Below, piece after piece: positions 24,817-32,874 of a DNA stretch of 58,971 bases. A program made the translations under genes and the position numbers. Position 1 is the stretch's first letter, and the number at the start of each line of letters is the position of its first letter. Below the pieces are notes generated by a model that was given only the letters and a program-made list of their open reading frames with translations, was not told the DNA's origin and did not search any database. This DNA is from JACPFN01 sp964406135 (GTDB lineage: Bacteria > Babelota > Babeliae > Babelales > Chromulinivoraceae). Location: NCBI GenBank assembly GCA_964406135.1, contig CAYOQO010000007.1, positions 1 through 58,971 of the forward strand, written 5' to 3'.

Positions 24817-24856
24817 AAAAAGAATCAATCTATGAACCTTTTTAAGGATTTTGACT

Positions 24857-26038
24857 ATGGCACAAAAGAATTCCATCAAGATGAGCACCATTGGTCTTGC
24901 AATTTTTACCATGTTGTTTGGCGCTGGAAATATTATTTATCCTATCAGAGCTGGTGTTCTTGCTGGCAGCAAACATTCCATAGGAATTTTAGGATTTTTA
25001 CTCACTGGAGTTTTACTTCCGATTATTGGCCTTGTTGCCATGATTTTATTTGAAGGAAATTACACACAATTCTTTAATCGTACCGGAAAAATTCCAGGAT
25101 TTTTATCCATCATGTTTTGTATGCTCATCTTAGGACCTTTGATTGTGATGCCTCGCTGTGTTACGGTTCCTTATGAAATGATTGCTCCATTTTTTCCAAG
25201 CCTAACGCTGCCAATTTTTAGTGCATTATTTTGCTTGCTGACCTTTGCACTGACCTACAAAGAATCCAAAATGCTTGATATTTTAGGCAAATACATGAGC
25301 CCTATTTTAATTGGATCTTTAGGTTTAATTATTACACTCGGACTTTTCAAAAGTAATTTTTCTACCATGCAACAATTTAAATCAGGAAGTGAAATCTTTT
25401 TTGATCAAGTTATTGCAGGTTTTCAAACTTTAGATCTTATTGGTTCGCTCTTTTTTGCTTACATTATCATTCGATTGATCAAAACAGCACCAGAACAAGC
25501 TAATCTTTCTTCAAAAGAACTTGCACTCATGTGCTTGAAAGGAAGTATTTTAACGGGCGCTTTAATGACGGCATTCTATGTTGGATTTAATTTACTTGGT
25601 GCTTACTATGCACATTTAATTACTCCTGACATGATAGGGAATGGTGCTGCAATTTTTAGAACTATTGCATTGCACATTGTAGGCACTCAAGGAATTTTGC
25701 TTTTAATTATTGCTGTAATTATCACCTGCTTATCAACACTTACAGCCCTTGCTGCAGTATTTGCAGAATATTTACGTAATGAAATTTTTGATAAAACTAT
25801 CAGCTATGTTCACTGCTTGATCATTGGTTTGGTTGTCACAACCATCATTTCAAATTTTGGTTTAGCAAAAATTTTGGCATGGGGCTATCCAATTATTACT
25901 GCAGGATACCCAATCATCGTTACGATCACGCTTTGCAACATTGCATACAAATTATTTGATTTTAAATGGATTAAAATTCCAACATTGATCACTACCATAG
26001 CTATGGCGTATGTTTCATTGCATCCATGGTTTGTGTAA
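24857..26038 (+). CDS. brnQ: branched-chain amino acid:cation symporter (BrnQ/LIVCS)
   Basis: AAGGA at 24844-24848 sets ATG 24857; the product is 393 residues with about 11-12 membrane helices. The opening F-T-M-L-F-G-A-G-N-I-I-Y-P and the A-L-T-Y-K-E-S-K and G-A-Y-Y-A-H parts fit the LIVCS family, which imports Leu, Ile and Val with Na+ or H+. Imports of amino acids fit a host-dependent lifestyle. The next gene, another transporter, begins one base after its stop. Confidence 0.88.
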   Translation: MAQKNSIKMSTIGLAIFTMLFGAGNIIYPIRAGVLAGSKHSIGILGFLLTGVLLPIIGLVAMILFEGNYTQFFNRTGKIPGFLSIMFCMLILGPLIVMPRCVTVPYEMIAPFFPSLTLPIFSALFCLLTFALTYKESKMLDILGKYMSPILIGSLGLIITLGLFKSNFSTMQQFKSGSEIFFDQVIAGFQTLDLIGSLFFAYIIIRLIKTAPEQANLSSKELALMCLKGSILTGALMTAFYVGFNLLGAYYAHLITPDMIGNGAAIFRTIALHIVGTQGILLLIIAVIITCLSTLTALAAVFAEYLRNEIFDKTISYVHCLIIGLVVTTIISNFGLAKILAWGYPIITAGYPIIVTITLCNIAYKLFDFKWIKIPTLITTIAMAYVSLHPWFV

Positions 26039-26039
26039 A

Positions 26040-26708
26040 ATGATCAACGAACTATTATTTCTTGTGCATGTGACAGCCGTCAGTTGTGGCGCCCTATTTT
26101 TTGCAAGACTTGGCAAATCAGCACTCATCACCTACATTTCAATGTTATTTTTAACTGCCAATATTTTTGTAATCAAACAAATTGAGTTGTTCAATTTTTG
26201 CGTCACTTCAGCCGATGCATTTATTGTTGGCATTAGCTTTAGCTGCAATTTGCTGCAAGAATTTTGGGATAAAAAATATGCACGATCTGCAATTTGGATC
26301 AGCTTTGCATCATGCGTAGCGTACATGATCATTGCAAAAATTATTATTGCATATCAACCAGCAACTGTTGATGATACTCAAATTCACTTTGCACACATCA
26401 CAGCAAACACCATTCGCATTACTTTAGCGTCACTGATTGCATACTTAATTACACAAACAATTGATATTTATTTGTACGGCGTGGTCAAACAACTGACCAA
26501 TGGAAAATATTTTGTTGCACGTAATTATTTTGCACTCACAGTTTCACAATTTGTAGATACGGTGCTATTTTCATTTTTAGGATTATACGGACTCGTAGAA
26601 AACATTTTTGATGTTTTGATTGTCAGCTTTTCATTAAAACTTTTAGCCATTGCTTTCATGACTCCATTTTTAATGGTTGCGCGAAAAATTTTAAAACCGA
26701 TTTCTTAA
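26040..26708 (+). CDS. queuosine-precursor transporter (YhhQ/QPT family)
   Basis: The product, 222 residues from ATG 26040, starts right after the brnQ stop. It has about six helices and the family blocks F-C-V-T-S-A-D-A-F, L-L-Q-E-F-W-D-K-K-Y-A-R-S-A-I-W, R-I-T-L-A-S-L-I-A-Y-L and S-Q-F-V-D-T-V-L-F. In E. coli YhhQ takes up preQ0/preQ1 for tRNA queuosine; other members may carry queuine. It overlaps the end of the convergent mreC by 4 bases. Confidence 0.85.
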   Translation: MINELLFLVHVTAVSCGALFFARLGKSALITYISMLFLTANIFVIKQIELFNFCVTSADAFIVGISFSCNLLQEFWDKKYARSAIWISFASCVAYMIIAKIIIAYQPATVDDTQIHFAHITANTIRITLASLIAYLITQTIDIYLYGVVKQLTNGKYFVARNYFALTVSQFVDTVLFSFLGLYGLVENIFDVLIVSFSLKLLAIAFMTPFLMVARKILKPIS

Positions 26709-27532
26709 TTTTTGTTGAGCACATACACATACGAAATAGTGTTGATATCAAACATCGGTTGCACTTGAATTTTGTGGGATACCAGATCAGTTTGCACATC
26801 GCGAACATGACCAAGCGCAAAACCTTGCGGATAAATTAATCCCTGCCCTGAAGAAATAATAGTTTGCCCAACCGCCACAGGTTTGAAATGGGGCACAAAA
26901 CAAAGTTGCAACTGTTGATTATTTTTTCCACAGCAAACACCACAGACATTTAAATCTGCATTTACAGTTTCAGGCAATGGTGCCAACTGTGCAGCAACTT
27001 TACAACGACTATCAGTAATCAATGCAACTTTGCTATACCATGGATACACTTCAATCACGCGACCTATCAATGCTTGCTCGTACACCACAATATCATCTTT
27101 TGCAAAATTTTTATTACTACCGCCATCAATAAAAATAATATCTTCTTGTGCACTGCAAGCACACATCAAAATTTTCGATAAAGATTTTTGCAACACTTCA
27201 TAACGCTGTGCAAAATTTCGAAGTTCTAATGTTTGATCTAAAAAAAGCTGCTGAGCTTCCAATTGGACAATTCGACCTTTGAGCAAATCATTTTGAAGCT
27301 TCATCACATCCAGTTCTTGAGTTAATTCATAAATTGATTTGCGATCTTGTGCCTGTTTGGTGAGTGAATTCGTTAAAGTTGCATGAATTTTAAAAAAAGG
27401 ATAACAAACAAACGACATACATCGCTGCCCCATACCAAATGATGGAAAAAATAATCGATGAATTAAAAATAAGAAAAATAGAACATAAAACAGATGAACC
27501 AGCCATAATCGAATTTCTTGGCGAATCAACAT
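26705..27532 (-). CDS. mreC: rod shape-determining protein MreC
   Basis: The 275-residue product has one N-terminal helix (WLVHLFYVLFFLFLIHRLFF), a coiled coil (about 65-110) and the MreC beta core: D-G-G-S-N-K, V-Y-E-Q-A-L-I-G-R-V, L-I-T-D-S-R-C-K-V-A-A and S-G-Q-G-L-I-Y-P-Q-G. MreC links MreB to the cell-wall synthases in the periplasm, so this organism keeps at least part of the elongation machinery. It begins 4 bases after the dus stop; mreB and mreD are not in the window. Confidence 0.88.
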   Translation of the reverse strand: MLIRQEIRLWLVHLFYVLFFLFLIHRLFFPSFGMGQRCMSFVCYPFFKIHATLTNSLTKQAQDRKSIYELTQELDVMKLQNDLLKGRIVQLEAQQLFLDQTLELRNFAQRYEVLQKSLSKILMCACSAQEDIIFIDGGSNKNFAKDDIVVYEQALIGRVIEVYPWYSKVALITDSRCKVAAQLAPLPETVNADLNVCGVCCGKNNQQLQLCFVPHFKPVAVGQTIISSGQGLIYPQGFALGHVRDVQTDLVSHKIQVQPMFDINTISYVYVLNKN

Positions 27533-27536
27533 TACA

Positions 27537-28502
27537 CTATCCTAAAAATTCTTGCAGACCCTCTTTAATATCATGCTCAGATTCTGATAAAACAAGCCGT
27601 TGCCGTAGCGCACTGGCTGATGGATGACCTTTGATGTAAAACGGCAAATGTTTTCGAAACCGAAACAATCCATGCATACCATACTGTTCTATCATTAACG
27701 ACAAATGACGCAATGCAACTTTTAAAATCATTTGTGAATCAACGATATATTCATTACCAAGTGCATGCTGTTTCATTTCTTCAAGCTTCCAAGGCTTTGC
27801 CCACATACCTCGCCCAATCAAAAACCCATCAACCCCAGTCAATTCATAGGTCATTTTTGCAGTTTTAAAATTTACCACGTTGCCTGAAAAAAGTACGGGA
27901 ATTTGCAAAGCTTGTTTAACTGCTGCAGCTACTTTGTAGTCAGGTTGCCCGGTAAACATTTGCGTTTTGAGTCTTGGATGAATTGCTAAAGCATCAACAC
28001 CACAATCTTGAGCAAGTTTTGCAATATCAACAGCATTAACTTCTTTAAACCCAGCACGAATTTTTATAGTAAATAAAACATGATCAGGAATCACCCGGCG
28101 AAACTCTTTTAAAATTTTTTCAAGCATGATCGGATTGGCCATAAGTGCTGATCCTGAGCAGGACGAAACAACATTTGAAGCTGGACATCCAACGTTTAAA
28201 TCAATAGCATCAACACCCGATTGAAGGATTTTTTCACATGCCATTTCAATAAATTCAACAGAATTTGCAGACACTTGAAAATTTAATGGTCGTTCAAATT
28301 GAGCAAAATTTAATGCCAATGCCCCACCCTTAGGTGTCACAACAGATCTAACATGACGCATTTCGGTATACAAAAGCTCATCTTTTGAAAAATCACGAAC
28401 AAGCTGTCGAAATGGAGAATCAGTAATCCCATCAAGCGGACCACTCATTAAACGAGGAAATGAAAAATGCTTAATTTTGACGTGAGAATTAAAATAATCC
28501 AT
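27537..28502 (-). CDS. dus: tRNA-dihydrouridine synthase
   Basis: The 321-residue TIM-barrel protein has S-G-P-L-D-G-I-T-D-S-P-F-R (FMN site), N-V-G-C-P-A-S-N-V-V with the catalytic Cys, A-I-H-P-R-L-K-T-Q-M-F-T-G and F-S-G-N-V-V. It reduces uridines in tRNA D-loops using FMN. The Lys usually found after the Cys motif is Asn here, and the Arg of H-x-R-T-R is altered, both worth noting. The member (DusA/B/C) cannot be told. No Shine-Dalgarno sequence is seen; a 14-bp hairpin lies directly upstream. Confidence 0.88.
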   Translation of the reverse strand: MDYFNSHVKIKHFSFPRLMSGPLDGITDSPFRQLVRDFSKDELLYTEMRHVRSVVTPKGGALALNFAQFERPLNFQVSANSVEFIEMACEKILQSGVDAIDLNVGCPASNVVSSCSGSALMANPIMLEKILKEFRRVIPDHVLFTIKIRAGFKEVNAVDIAKLAQDCGVDALAIHPRLKTQMFTGQPDYKVAAAVKQALQIPVLFSGNVVNFKTAKMTYELTGVDGFLIGRGMWAKPWKLEEMKQHALGNEYIVDSQMILKVALRHLSLMIEQYGMHGLFRFRKHLPFYIKGHPSASALRQRLVLSESEHDIKEGLQEFLG

Positions 28503-28507
28503 ACAAC

Positions 28508-28556
28508 AATTCAGGTAAACTTTAAATTTTTTAGATTCTTATAGTTTACCTGAATT
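28508..28556. promoter_or_regulatory. 14-bp perfect hairpin abutting the dus start
   Basis: Arms at 28508-28521 and 28543-28556 (AATTCAGGTAAACT and its complement) pair around 21 nt. It lies 5 bases before the dus ATG on the minus strand and about 40 bases after the stop of the upstream exported-protein gene. It could end the upstream transcript or hide the dus start. The expected Shine-Dalgarno sequence is absent here. Confidence 0.5.
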
Positions 28557-28596
28557 TTAAATTGTTTTCAAAACAAACTTTCTGGTAATTATTGGC

Positions 28597-29193
28597 TTAA
28601 GCCTCTTTTGATAAAGCTGATGTTTTAGAAACCAGATGTACCAACTCATCAAGTTTTTGATTCTGATCTTTCAATCGCTTAATTTCTTCATTTTTTTCTG
28701 AAAGACCTTGTTTCAATAACTCTTTTTCTTCACTCAAGCGATTTTGTATATTTTGCAATCCTTGCACGTTCTCTGTTAATCTTACTTGACTTACAGCAAA
28801 TGCAGCGATTATTGAATTTTTTGATGCAATGCACGAAGATACAAAAATCAACGGTACCATAAAATTGACTGCTCCATAAAACCGTGGCAGTTTTTTCAAT
28901 GATTTATACAACATCCACTGCACAGTTGCAGCAGTTAATCCATACTGTAAGCTTTCCGAATCATGATTAATAGATTGCGCCATGCTTTTCAACCTACAAA
29001 GTTCCTGGGGAATTGCTTTATCAAGAGTATCTAATACATTCAACTTAAAGACGCTTTGCATTTCATCAAAACCTTGACGAAGTTGCTCGCTAAATCTTGG
29101 CGTATTATTTGCCGCTTTTAAACTTGAAAACAAGCTTATAGGCATTAATCCTAATAAAAAAATAACATTTACATATTTCAATTGAATTTTCAT
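28597..29193 (-). CDS. exported coiled-coil protein with a membrane helix
   Basis: The 198-residue product has a signal peptide (VNVIFLLGLMPISLFSSLKA), a helical domain with Q-L-R-Q-G-F-D-E-M-Q, a hydrophobic segment (FMVPLIFVSSCIASKNSIIA, about 110-130) and a C-terminal coiled coil rich in Glu, Lys and Leu (about 140-190). It may anchor in the inner membrane with the coiled coil outside. It follows another exported gene by 37 bases. Function unknown. Confidence 0.65.
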   Translation of the reverse strand: MKIQLKYVNVIFLLGLMPISLFSSLKAANNTPRFSEQLRQGFDEMQSVFKLNVLDTLDKAIPQELCRLKSMAQSINHDSESLQYGLTAATVQWMLYKSLKKLPRFYGAVNFMVPLIFVSSCIASKNSIIAAFAVSQVRLTENVQGLQNIQNRLSEEKELLKQGLSEKNEEIKRLKDQNQKLDELVHLVSKTSALSKEA

Positions 29194-29230
29194 ATAAAGC
29201 TCTCTTAACTTATGTAGATTAATTTAAAGA

Positions 29231-29659
29231 TTATTTTGAACTTTTTTGATTATCTTGAAGATCCTGAGCTATCCGAACATAAACCATTTCAACAGGCAAT
29301 AAAAATAAAAATGGTTTTGCTATTTTTGGAACCATCCCGCGAAATGAACCATAGGTCAAGGCACCTGCTACTATCGATTGCGCCAACGCCTGCCGATCAC
29401 AAACTTTTTGAAAATGAATACATTTTTGCCAGTTTTTTTCCATTTTTCCGATAGCAAGATCAACAATTGGAGTTAAAGCTTGTTGCGCAAATAACATATT
29501 TTCTTTGGTGGAATTTTTAAAATTTAATATTATAGCCTTGCGCTCTTTTACACAATTTTCAAAATTTAATGCTGCCTTTTGCCACCATTCATTTTCATGA
29601 GAAAAAATCGTTGTTGATGCCATTGCAAATACAAAAATAACATAAAAATATTTATTCAT
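29231..29659 (-). CDS. exported helical protein
   Basis: The 142-residue product has a signal peptide (YFYVIFVFAMASTTIFS), a charged helical part with three cysteines (N-C-V-K, K-C-I-H, V-C-D-R) and a hydrophobic end (FLFLLPVEMVYVRIAQDL). It lies 37 bases before the coiled-coil exported gene, so the two probably form a unit. No family recognised. Confidence 0.6.
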   Translation of the reverse strand: MNKYFYVIFVFAMASTTIFSHENEWWQKAALNFENCVKERKAIILNFKNSTKENMLFAQQALTPIVDLAIGKMEKNWQKCIHFQKVCDRQALAQSIVAGALTYGSFRGMVPKIAKPFLFLLPVEMVYVRIAQDLQDNQKSSK

Positions 29660-29806
29660 AAAAACTCTTTATCCTGTAAATATATTTAAAAATTATTAAG
29701 ATTTTAATGTATGAATACCTGATTTGAAAAAATTTGTTTATCTCTATTGTAAGCTTACTCAAGAATAACAAGTACCTAAAAAGATACAATGCATTTTTGA
29801 ATTTTT

Positions 29807-29850
29807 GTTAAAAAGTAAAAAACAAACAAATTTCTTTTTTACTTTTTAAC
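29807..29850. repeat. 16-bp perfect inverted repeat upstream of the histone gene
   Basis: Arms at 29807-29822 and 29835-29850 (GTTAAAAAGTAAAAAA and its complement) lie around a 12-nt loop. They stand between the divergent exported gene and the histone promoter. The A/T-rich arm ends make this a bidirectional terminator or a protein-binding site. The rest of the 29660-29975 gap holds no coding frame I can support. Confidence 0.5.
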
Positions 29851-29902
29851 AATTTAAATGTTGACAAATAAAGATAAATTTCCACATTTAGGAAAAAAAC
29901 TA

Positions 29903-29930
29903 TTGCTATTGATAATATTTTTTTTATAAG
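29903..29930 (+). promoter_or_regulatory. candidate promoter of the histone-like gene
   Basis: TTGCTA (29903-29908) and TATAAG (29925-29930) with a 16-base spacer lie 46 bases before the ATG. A TTGACA at 29861-29866 is also present but no good -10 follows it. Confidence 0.4.
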
Positions 29931-29975
29931 ATGTGAATGTAAAAAAAATTTTTCCCAGGAAAAAAAGGAGAAAAA

Positions 29976-30251
29976 ATGGCTAAAAAATCCGTAAAACGTA
30001 AAGGCGCTAAAAAAGCTGCGCCAAAACGTAAAGCTGCTAAACGCGCTTCATCAAAACGTAAATCACCAAAACGTAAAGCTGCGCCAAAACGTAAAGCGAA
30101 AAAAGCTAGTTCAAAGCGTAAAGCTGCGAAAAAAGCTGCGCCGAAACGTAAAGCAAAAAAAGCTGCTAAGTCTGCTAAAAAAGCACACAAAGTTGGCTTA
30201 GTTTTACGCCCGATGAAACGTATTAAACCTAGAAAATCAATTTCTTGGTAA
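29976..30251 (+). CDS. histone H1-like DNA-binding protein
   Basis: The 91-residue product is almost wholly Lys, Ala, Arg, Ser and Pro in repeats of the A-P-K-R-K-A and S-S-K-R-K type; the last 25 residues (V-G-L-V-L-R-P-M-K-R-I) are different. It resembles the eukaryote-like H1 homologues of Chlamydia (Hc1/Hc2) and similar bacterial proteins, which condense DNA. AAGGAG seven bases before ATG and a very strong terminator after it imply high expression. Distinct from the HU gene at 55.5 kb. Confidence 0.85.
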   Translation: MAKKSVKRKGAKKAAPKRKAAKRASSKRKSPKRKAAPKRKAKKASSKRKAAKKAAPKRKAKKAAKSAKKAHKVGLVLRPMKRIKPRKSISW

Positions 30252-30260
30252 GCATACGAT

Positions 30261-30298
30261 AAAAAAATAGGGCTCGTTCATTCGAGCCCTATTTTTTT
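30261..30298. terminator. strong bidirectional Rho-independent terminator
   Basis: A 16-bp perfect stem (AAAAAAATAGGGCTCG with its complement) and 6-nt loop with A/T-runs on both sides lie directly after the histone-like gene and before the convergent exported gene. Confidence 0.95.
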
Positions 30299-30313
30299 AT
30301 CAAAATTTAAAAT

Positions 30314-30685
30314 TTAATGAGTTTCGCAAGTAACTGTAAACTGCCCATTTATATTCTCTACTCTAAAAAATTCTGATGTTTGAACATGTAAAAATTTTGG
30401 TGAAGTTTTTCTTTGGGCACTATTTAATTCCATAAAAAGATAGGGAACTAAATATTCATAAATCCCATAACATCTTCCATTTTCATTATAAATGATATAA
30501 AAATCTTCATTGATACCATGATTGGATTTATTATTGATAATATCATTCAAAGAAACTTCAATAGAATTTTCCTCTACAAGATTTTTAGGAATTTTGAAAA
30601 ATCGATATTCATGTTGATGTGATGCAAAAACTGATGGATGTAATGATTCAAAAATTAAAAATGCTAAAAAATATAATTTATTCAT
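30314..30685 (-). CDS. exported protein of unknown function
   Basis: The product is about 123 residues from ATG 30685; an in-frame ATG at 30691 would add two codons. The signal peptide (KLYFLAFLIFESLHPSVFA) is followed by a polar domain with I-I-Y-N-E-N-G-R-C-Y-G-I-Y-E-Y. It ends N-I-N-G-Q-F-T-V-T-C, similar to N-I-N-G-Q-L-V-V-V in the exported protein at 4.5-5.1 kb, so a weak family may exist. Confidence 0.6.
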   Translation of the reverse strand: MNKLYFLAFLIFESLHPSVFASHQHEYRFFKIPKNLVEENSIEVSLNDIINNKSNHGINEDFYIIYNENGRCYGIYEYLVPYLFMELNSAQRKTSPKFLHVQTSEFFRVENINGQFTVTCETH

Positions 30686-30744
30686 ATACATTTATTCTAA
30701 ATTTTCTATGCGCCAATAATAACAAAATTTTCATGTATTAAAAT

Positions 30745-31080
30745 TTATCGACCTCTGTAATTTCTTTCTTTACGATTCTTCATTTGAGATCTTTTTTTGT
30801 ATTGATTCGCAATATAATTTCCACGCTGATATTTCTGACTTTCTTTTTTTACTTGAGGTTTCTTTTTTGGTAATTTGAACTGATCAAGTTCGTAAGGATA
30901 CCAACTGCTGTAAGGATTATTTTCTAAGGAATAACTACAAGATTGAAGATCATCACTATTTTGGAGTTCTTTTGTAGCATTTATTTCTGTCGTTACATAA
31001 TTTTGATCAACATGGTTAATTTCACCAACACCTTGATTGATGCAATATGCTGTTACTAAAAGAGGTACAAGTAGATTCAT
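30745..31080 (-). CDS. small exported basic protein
   Basis: The 111-residue product has a short signal peptide (MNLLVPLLVTAYCINQGVG), an acidic Asn/Asp-rich middle with Y-S-S-W-Y-P-Y-E-L, and a very basic end (K-K-K-P-Q-V-K-K to R-K-E-R-N-Y-R-G-R). AAGGAA lies ahead of ATG 31080. It directly precedes nothing in an obvious pathway; gatA ends 10 bases upstream. Function unknown. Confidence 0.55.
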   Translation of the reverse strand: MNLLVPLLVTAYCINQGVGEINHVDQNYVTTEINATKELQNSDDLQSCSYSLENNPYSSWYPYELDQFKLPKKKPQVKKESQKYQRGNYIANQYKKRSQMKNRKERNYRGR

Positions 31081-31090
31081 TGTTTATTCC

Positions 31091-32536
31091 TTACAATATT
31101 GGATGTTTTTTATGCCAATCAGTCATTTGTTGATATGCATGACCAACTTGAAATAATAATTGTTCTGATGCATGTGGCCCAATTAACTGAAATCCTAAAG
31201 GTAAATTATCTTTACTAAAACCAGATGGAATTGAAATTGCAGGAACTCCTGCTAAATTTGCAGAACATAAAAAATAATCTTGCAAATCCATTTGAAGTTT
31301 ATCATTATCAAATTTTCCAATTTCGAATGCTGGACATGCTTGCGATGGCATCAAAAGCAAATCAACTTTTGAAAAAGCTTGGGCAAAATCTTGGCGAATC
31401 AATGACTGAACTTTTTGTGCATTATTATAAAATTTTGCAGCATACCCTGCTGAAAGCACATAATTTCCAATCATCATACGAACTTTAACTTCAGTCCCAA
31501 AACCTTCACTTCGACTTTTGGTATACAGTTGCTCTAAATTTTTTGCATCTTCTGAGCGATAACCATAGCGTACACCATCAAATCGAGATAAGTTTGATGC
31601 CGCTTCTGCACGGCTGATAATAAAATAAGTTGCAGCACCATAATCAAGTGTTGTTAAATCAATTTCTGAAATGACGGCGCCAGCTTTTTGCAAGGCCTGC
31701 ACAGCTTCCAATGTACTTGCTTTTACCTGTGGATCCAAATGTTCATTTTCAATTGCAGTTTTGACAATTCCAATGCGCAATCCTTGAGGAATTTTGCCAT
31801 CTAACAAATTTGTATAATTTTTTTTCTGCAAATCTTTTCGCGATGATGCATCTTTTGCATCATGTCCTGCAATAGCAGAAAAAACTAATGCATTATCATA
31901 AACACTGCGCGTTGCAATGCCAATTTGATCAAGTGATGATGCATAGGCAATTAAACCATAACGAGATACCGCTCCATACGTTGGCTTGAGTCCAACAACT
32001 CCGCAAAATGCTGCCGGATGTCGAACAGAACCTCCAGTTTCACTGCCTAACGCCCAAGGAACCAATCCTGCAGCAACTGCAGCAATCGATCCACCACTTG
32101 AACCACCAGGAACACAGTTCAGATTCCATGGATTTTTTGTTTTAAAAAATGCTGAGGTTTCAGTTGAACTACCCATTGCAAATTCATCTAAATTTGCACG
32201 ACCAATCAAAAGCGCACCTTCTTGCTTTAATCGATCAATAGCCGTTGCATCATAGGTTGAACGGTAATTTGCTAAAATTTTTGAAGCACATGACGTGATA
32301 CGATCTTGCTGACAAATATTGTCTTTGATAATTCCAGGAATTGAATTTAAAATTCCACCTTGTTCTGATTTTTGTAAAATTGAAGCTTCATCAAAAATTT
32401 CTAAAGCTGATTTAATTTTTTCATCATGTTGTGCAAAACGTTGCATAAAAAATTTTAAAAGTTCTTCGCGTGAATATTCTTTTTTTTCCAGGCCTTGCAA
32501 CAGCTCTTGCACCGTTGCAAATGATAGATCGTTCAT
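31091..32536 (-). CDS. gatA: Asp/Glu-tRNA(Asn/Gln) amidotransferase subunit A
   Basis: The 481-residue amidase-signature protein has I-I-K-D-N-I-C (catalytic Lys), G-G-S-S-G-G-S (cis-Ser) and S-E-T-G-G-S-V-R-H-P-A (nucleophile Ser). GatCAB turns Glu-tRNA-Gln or Asp-tRNA-Asn into the amide form, used by bacteria lacking GlnRS or AsnRS. gatC lies 57 bases upstream on the same strand; gatB is not in the window. Confidence 0.95.
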   Translation of the reverse strand: MNDLSFATVQELLQGLEKKEYSREELLKFFMQRFAQHDEKIKSALEIFDEASILQKSEQGGILNSIPGIIKDNICQQDRITSCASKILANYRSTYDATAIDRLKQEGALLIGRANLDEFAMGSSTETSAFFKTKNPWNLNCVPGGSSGGSIAAVAAGLVPWALGSETGGSVRHPAAFCGVVGLKPTYGAVSRYGLIAYASSLDQIGIATRSVYDNALVFSAIAGHDAKDASSRKDLQKKNYTNLLDGKIPQGLRIGIVKTAIENEHLDPQVKASTLEAVQALQKAGAVISEIDLTTLDYGAATYFIISRAEAASNLSRFDGVRYGYRSEDAKNLEQLYTKSRSEGFGTEVKVRMMIGNYVLSAGYAAKFYNNAQKVQSLIRQDFAQAFSKVDLLLMPSQACPAFEIGKFDNDKLQMDLQDYFLCSANLAGVPAISIPSGFSKDNLPLGFQLIGPHASEQLLFQVGHAYQQMTDWHKKHPIL

Positions 32537-32592
32537 ATCAAGGTCCTATTCATGAATAATTTTTTATTTTATACCAGAGATAACAAACATCG

Positions 32593-32874
32593 TTAATTAT
32601 CTAAAAATTTTGGCACCACAAAATAACTGTCTTCACCCTGCGGCGCTTGTTCTAAAATTTTTGTACTATCTGTTGAAATTACGACATCTGGTCGATCAGA
32701 ATTAATATTTTTTACTGAAATAATTTCTGCCTGCTGCGCAATCTGAACAACACGCTCTGCATAAGAAATAACATCATTGAACTGTTCTATGATGCTATCA
32801 AGTTCTGCCTGAGTAAATGAAACTTTGGTCATCTCTGCAATTTTTTGAATCTCTTCTTTGGTCACTTTAGCCAT
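32593..32874 (-). CDS. gatC: Asp/Glu-tRNA(Asn/Gln) amidotransferase subunit C
   Basis: ATG 32874 (AAAGG upstream) gives 93 residues starting M-A-K-V-T-K-E-E-I-Q-K-I-A, with N-D-V-I-S-Y and a C-terminal V-P-K-F-L-D-N. The size and the belt-like pattern fit GatC, which wraps and stabilises GatA-GatB. It overlaps the end of the MATE gene by 8 bases and lies upstream of gatA. Confidence 0.9.
   Translation of the reverse strand: MAKVTKEEIQKIAEMTKVSFTQAELDSIIEQFNDVISYAERVVQIAQQAEIISVKNINSDRPDVVISTDSTKILEQAPQGEDSYFVVPKFLDN

Noticed and set aside
29924..30190. Phe/Ala/Arg-rich 88-aa frame opposite the histone gene
   Set aside because: It is the antisense reading of the Lys/Ala repeats; the + strand has the ribosome site, terminator and family match.
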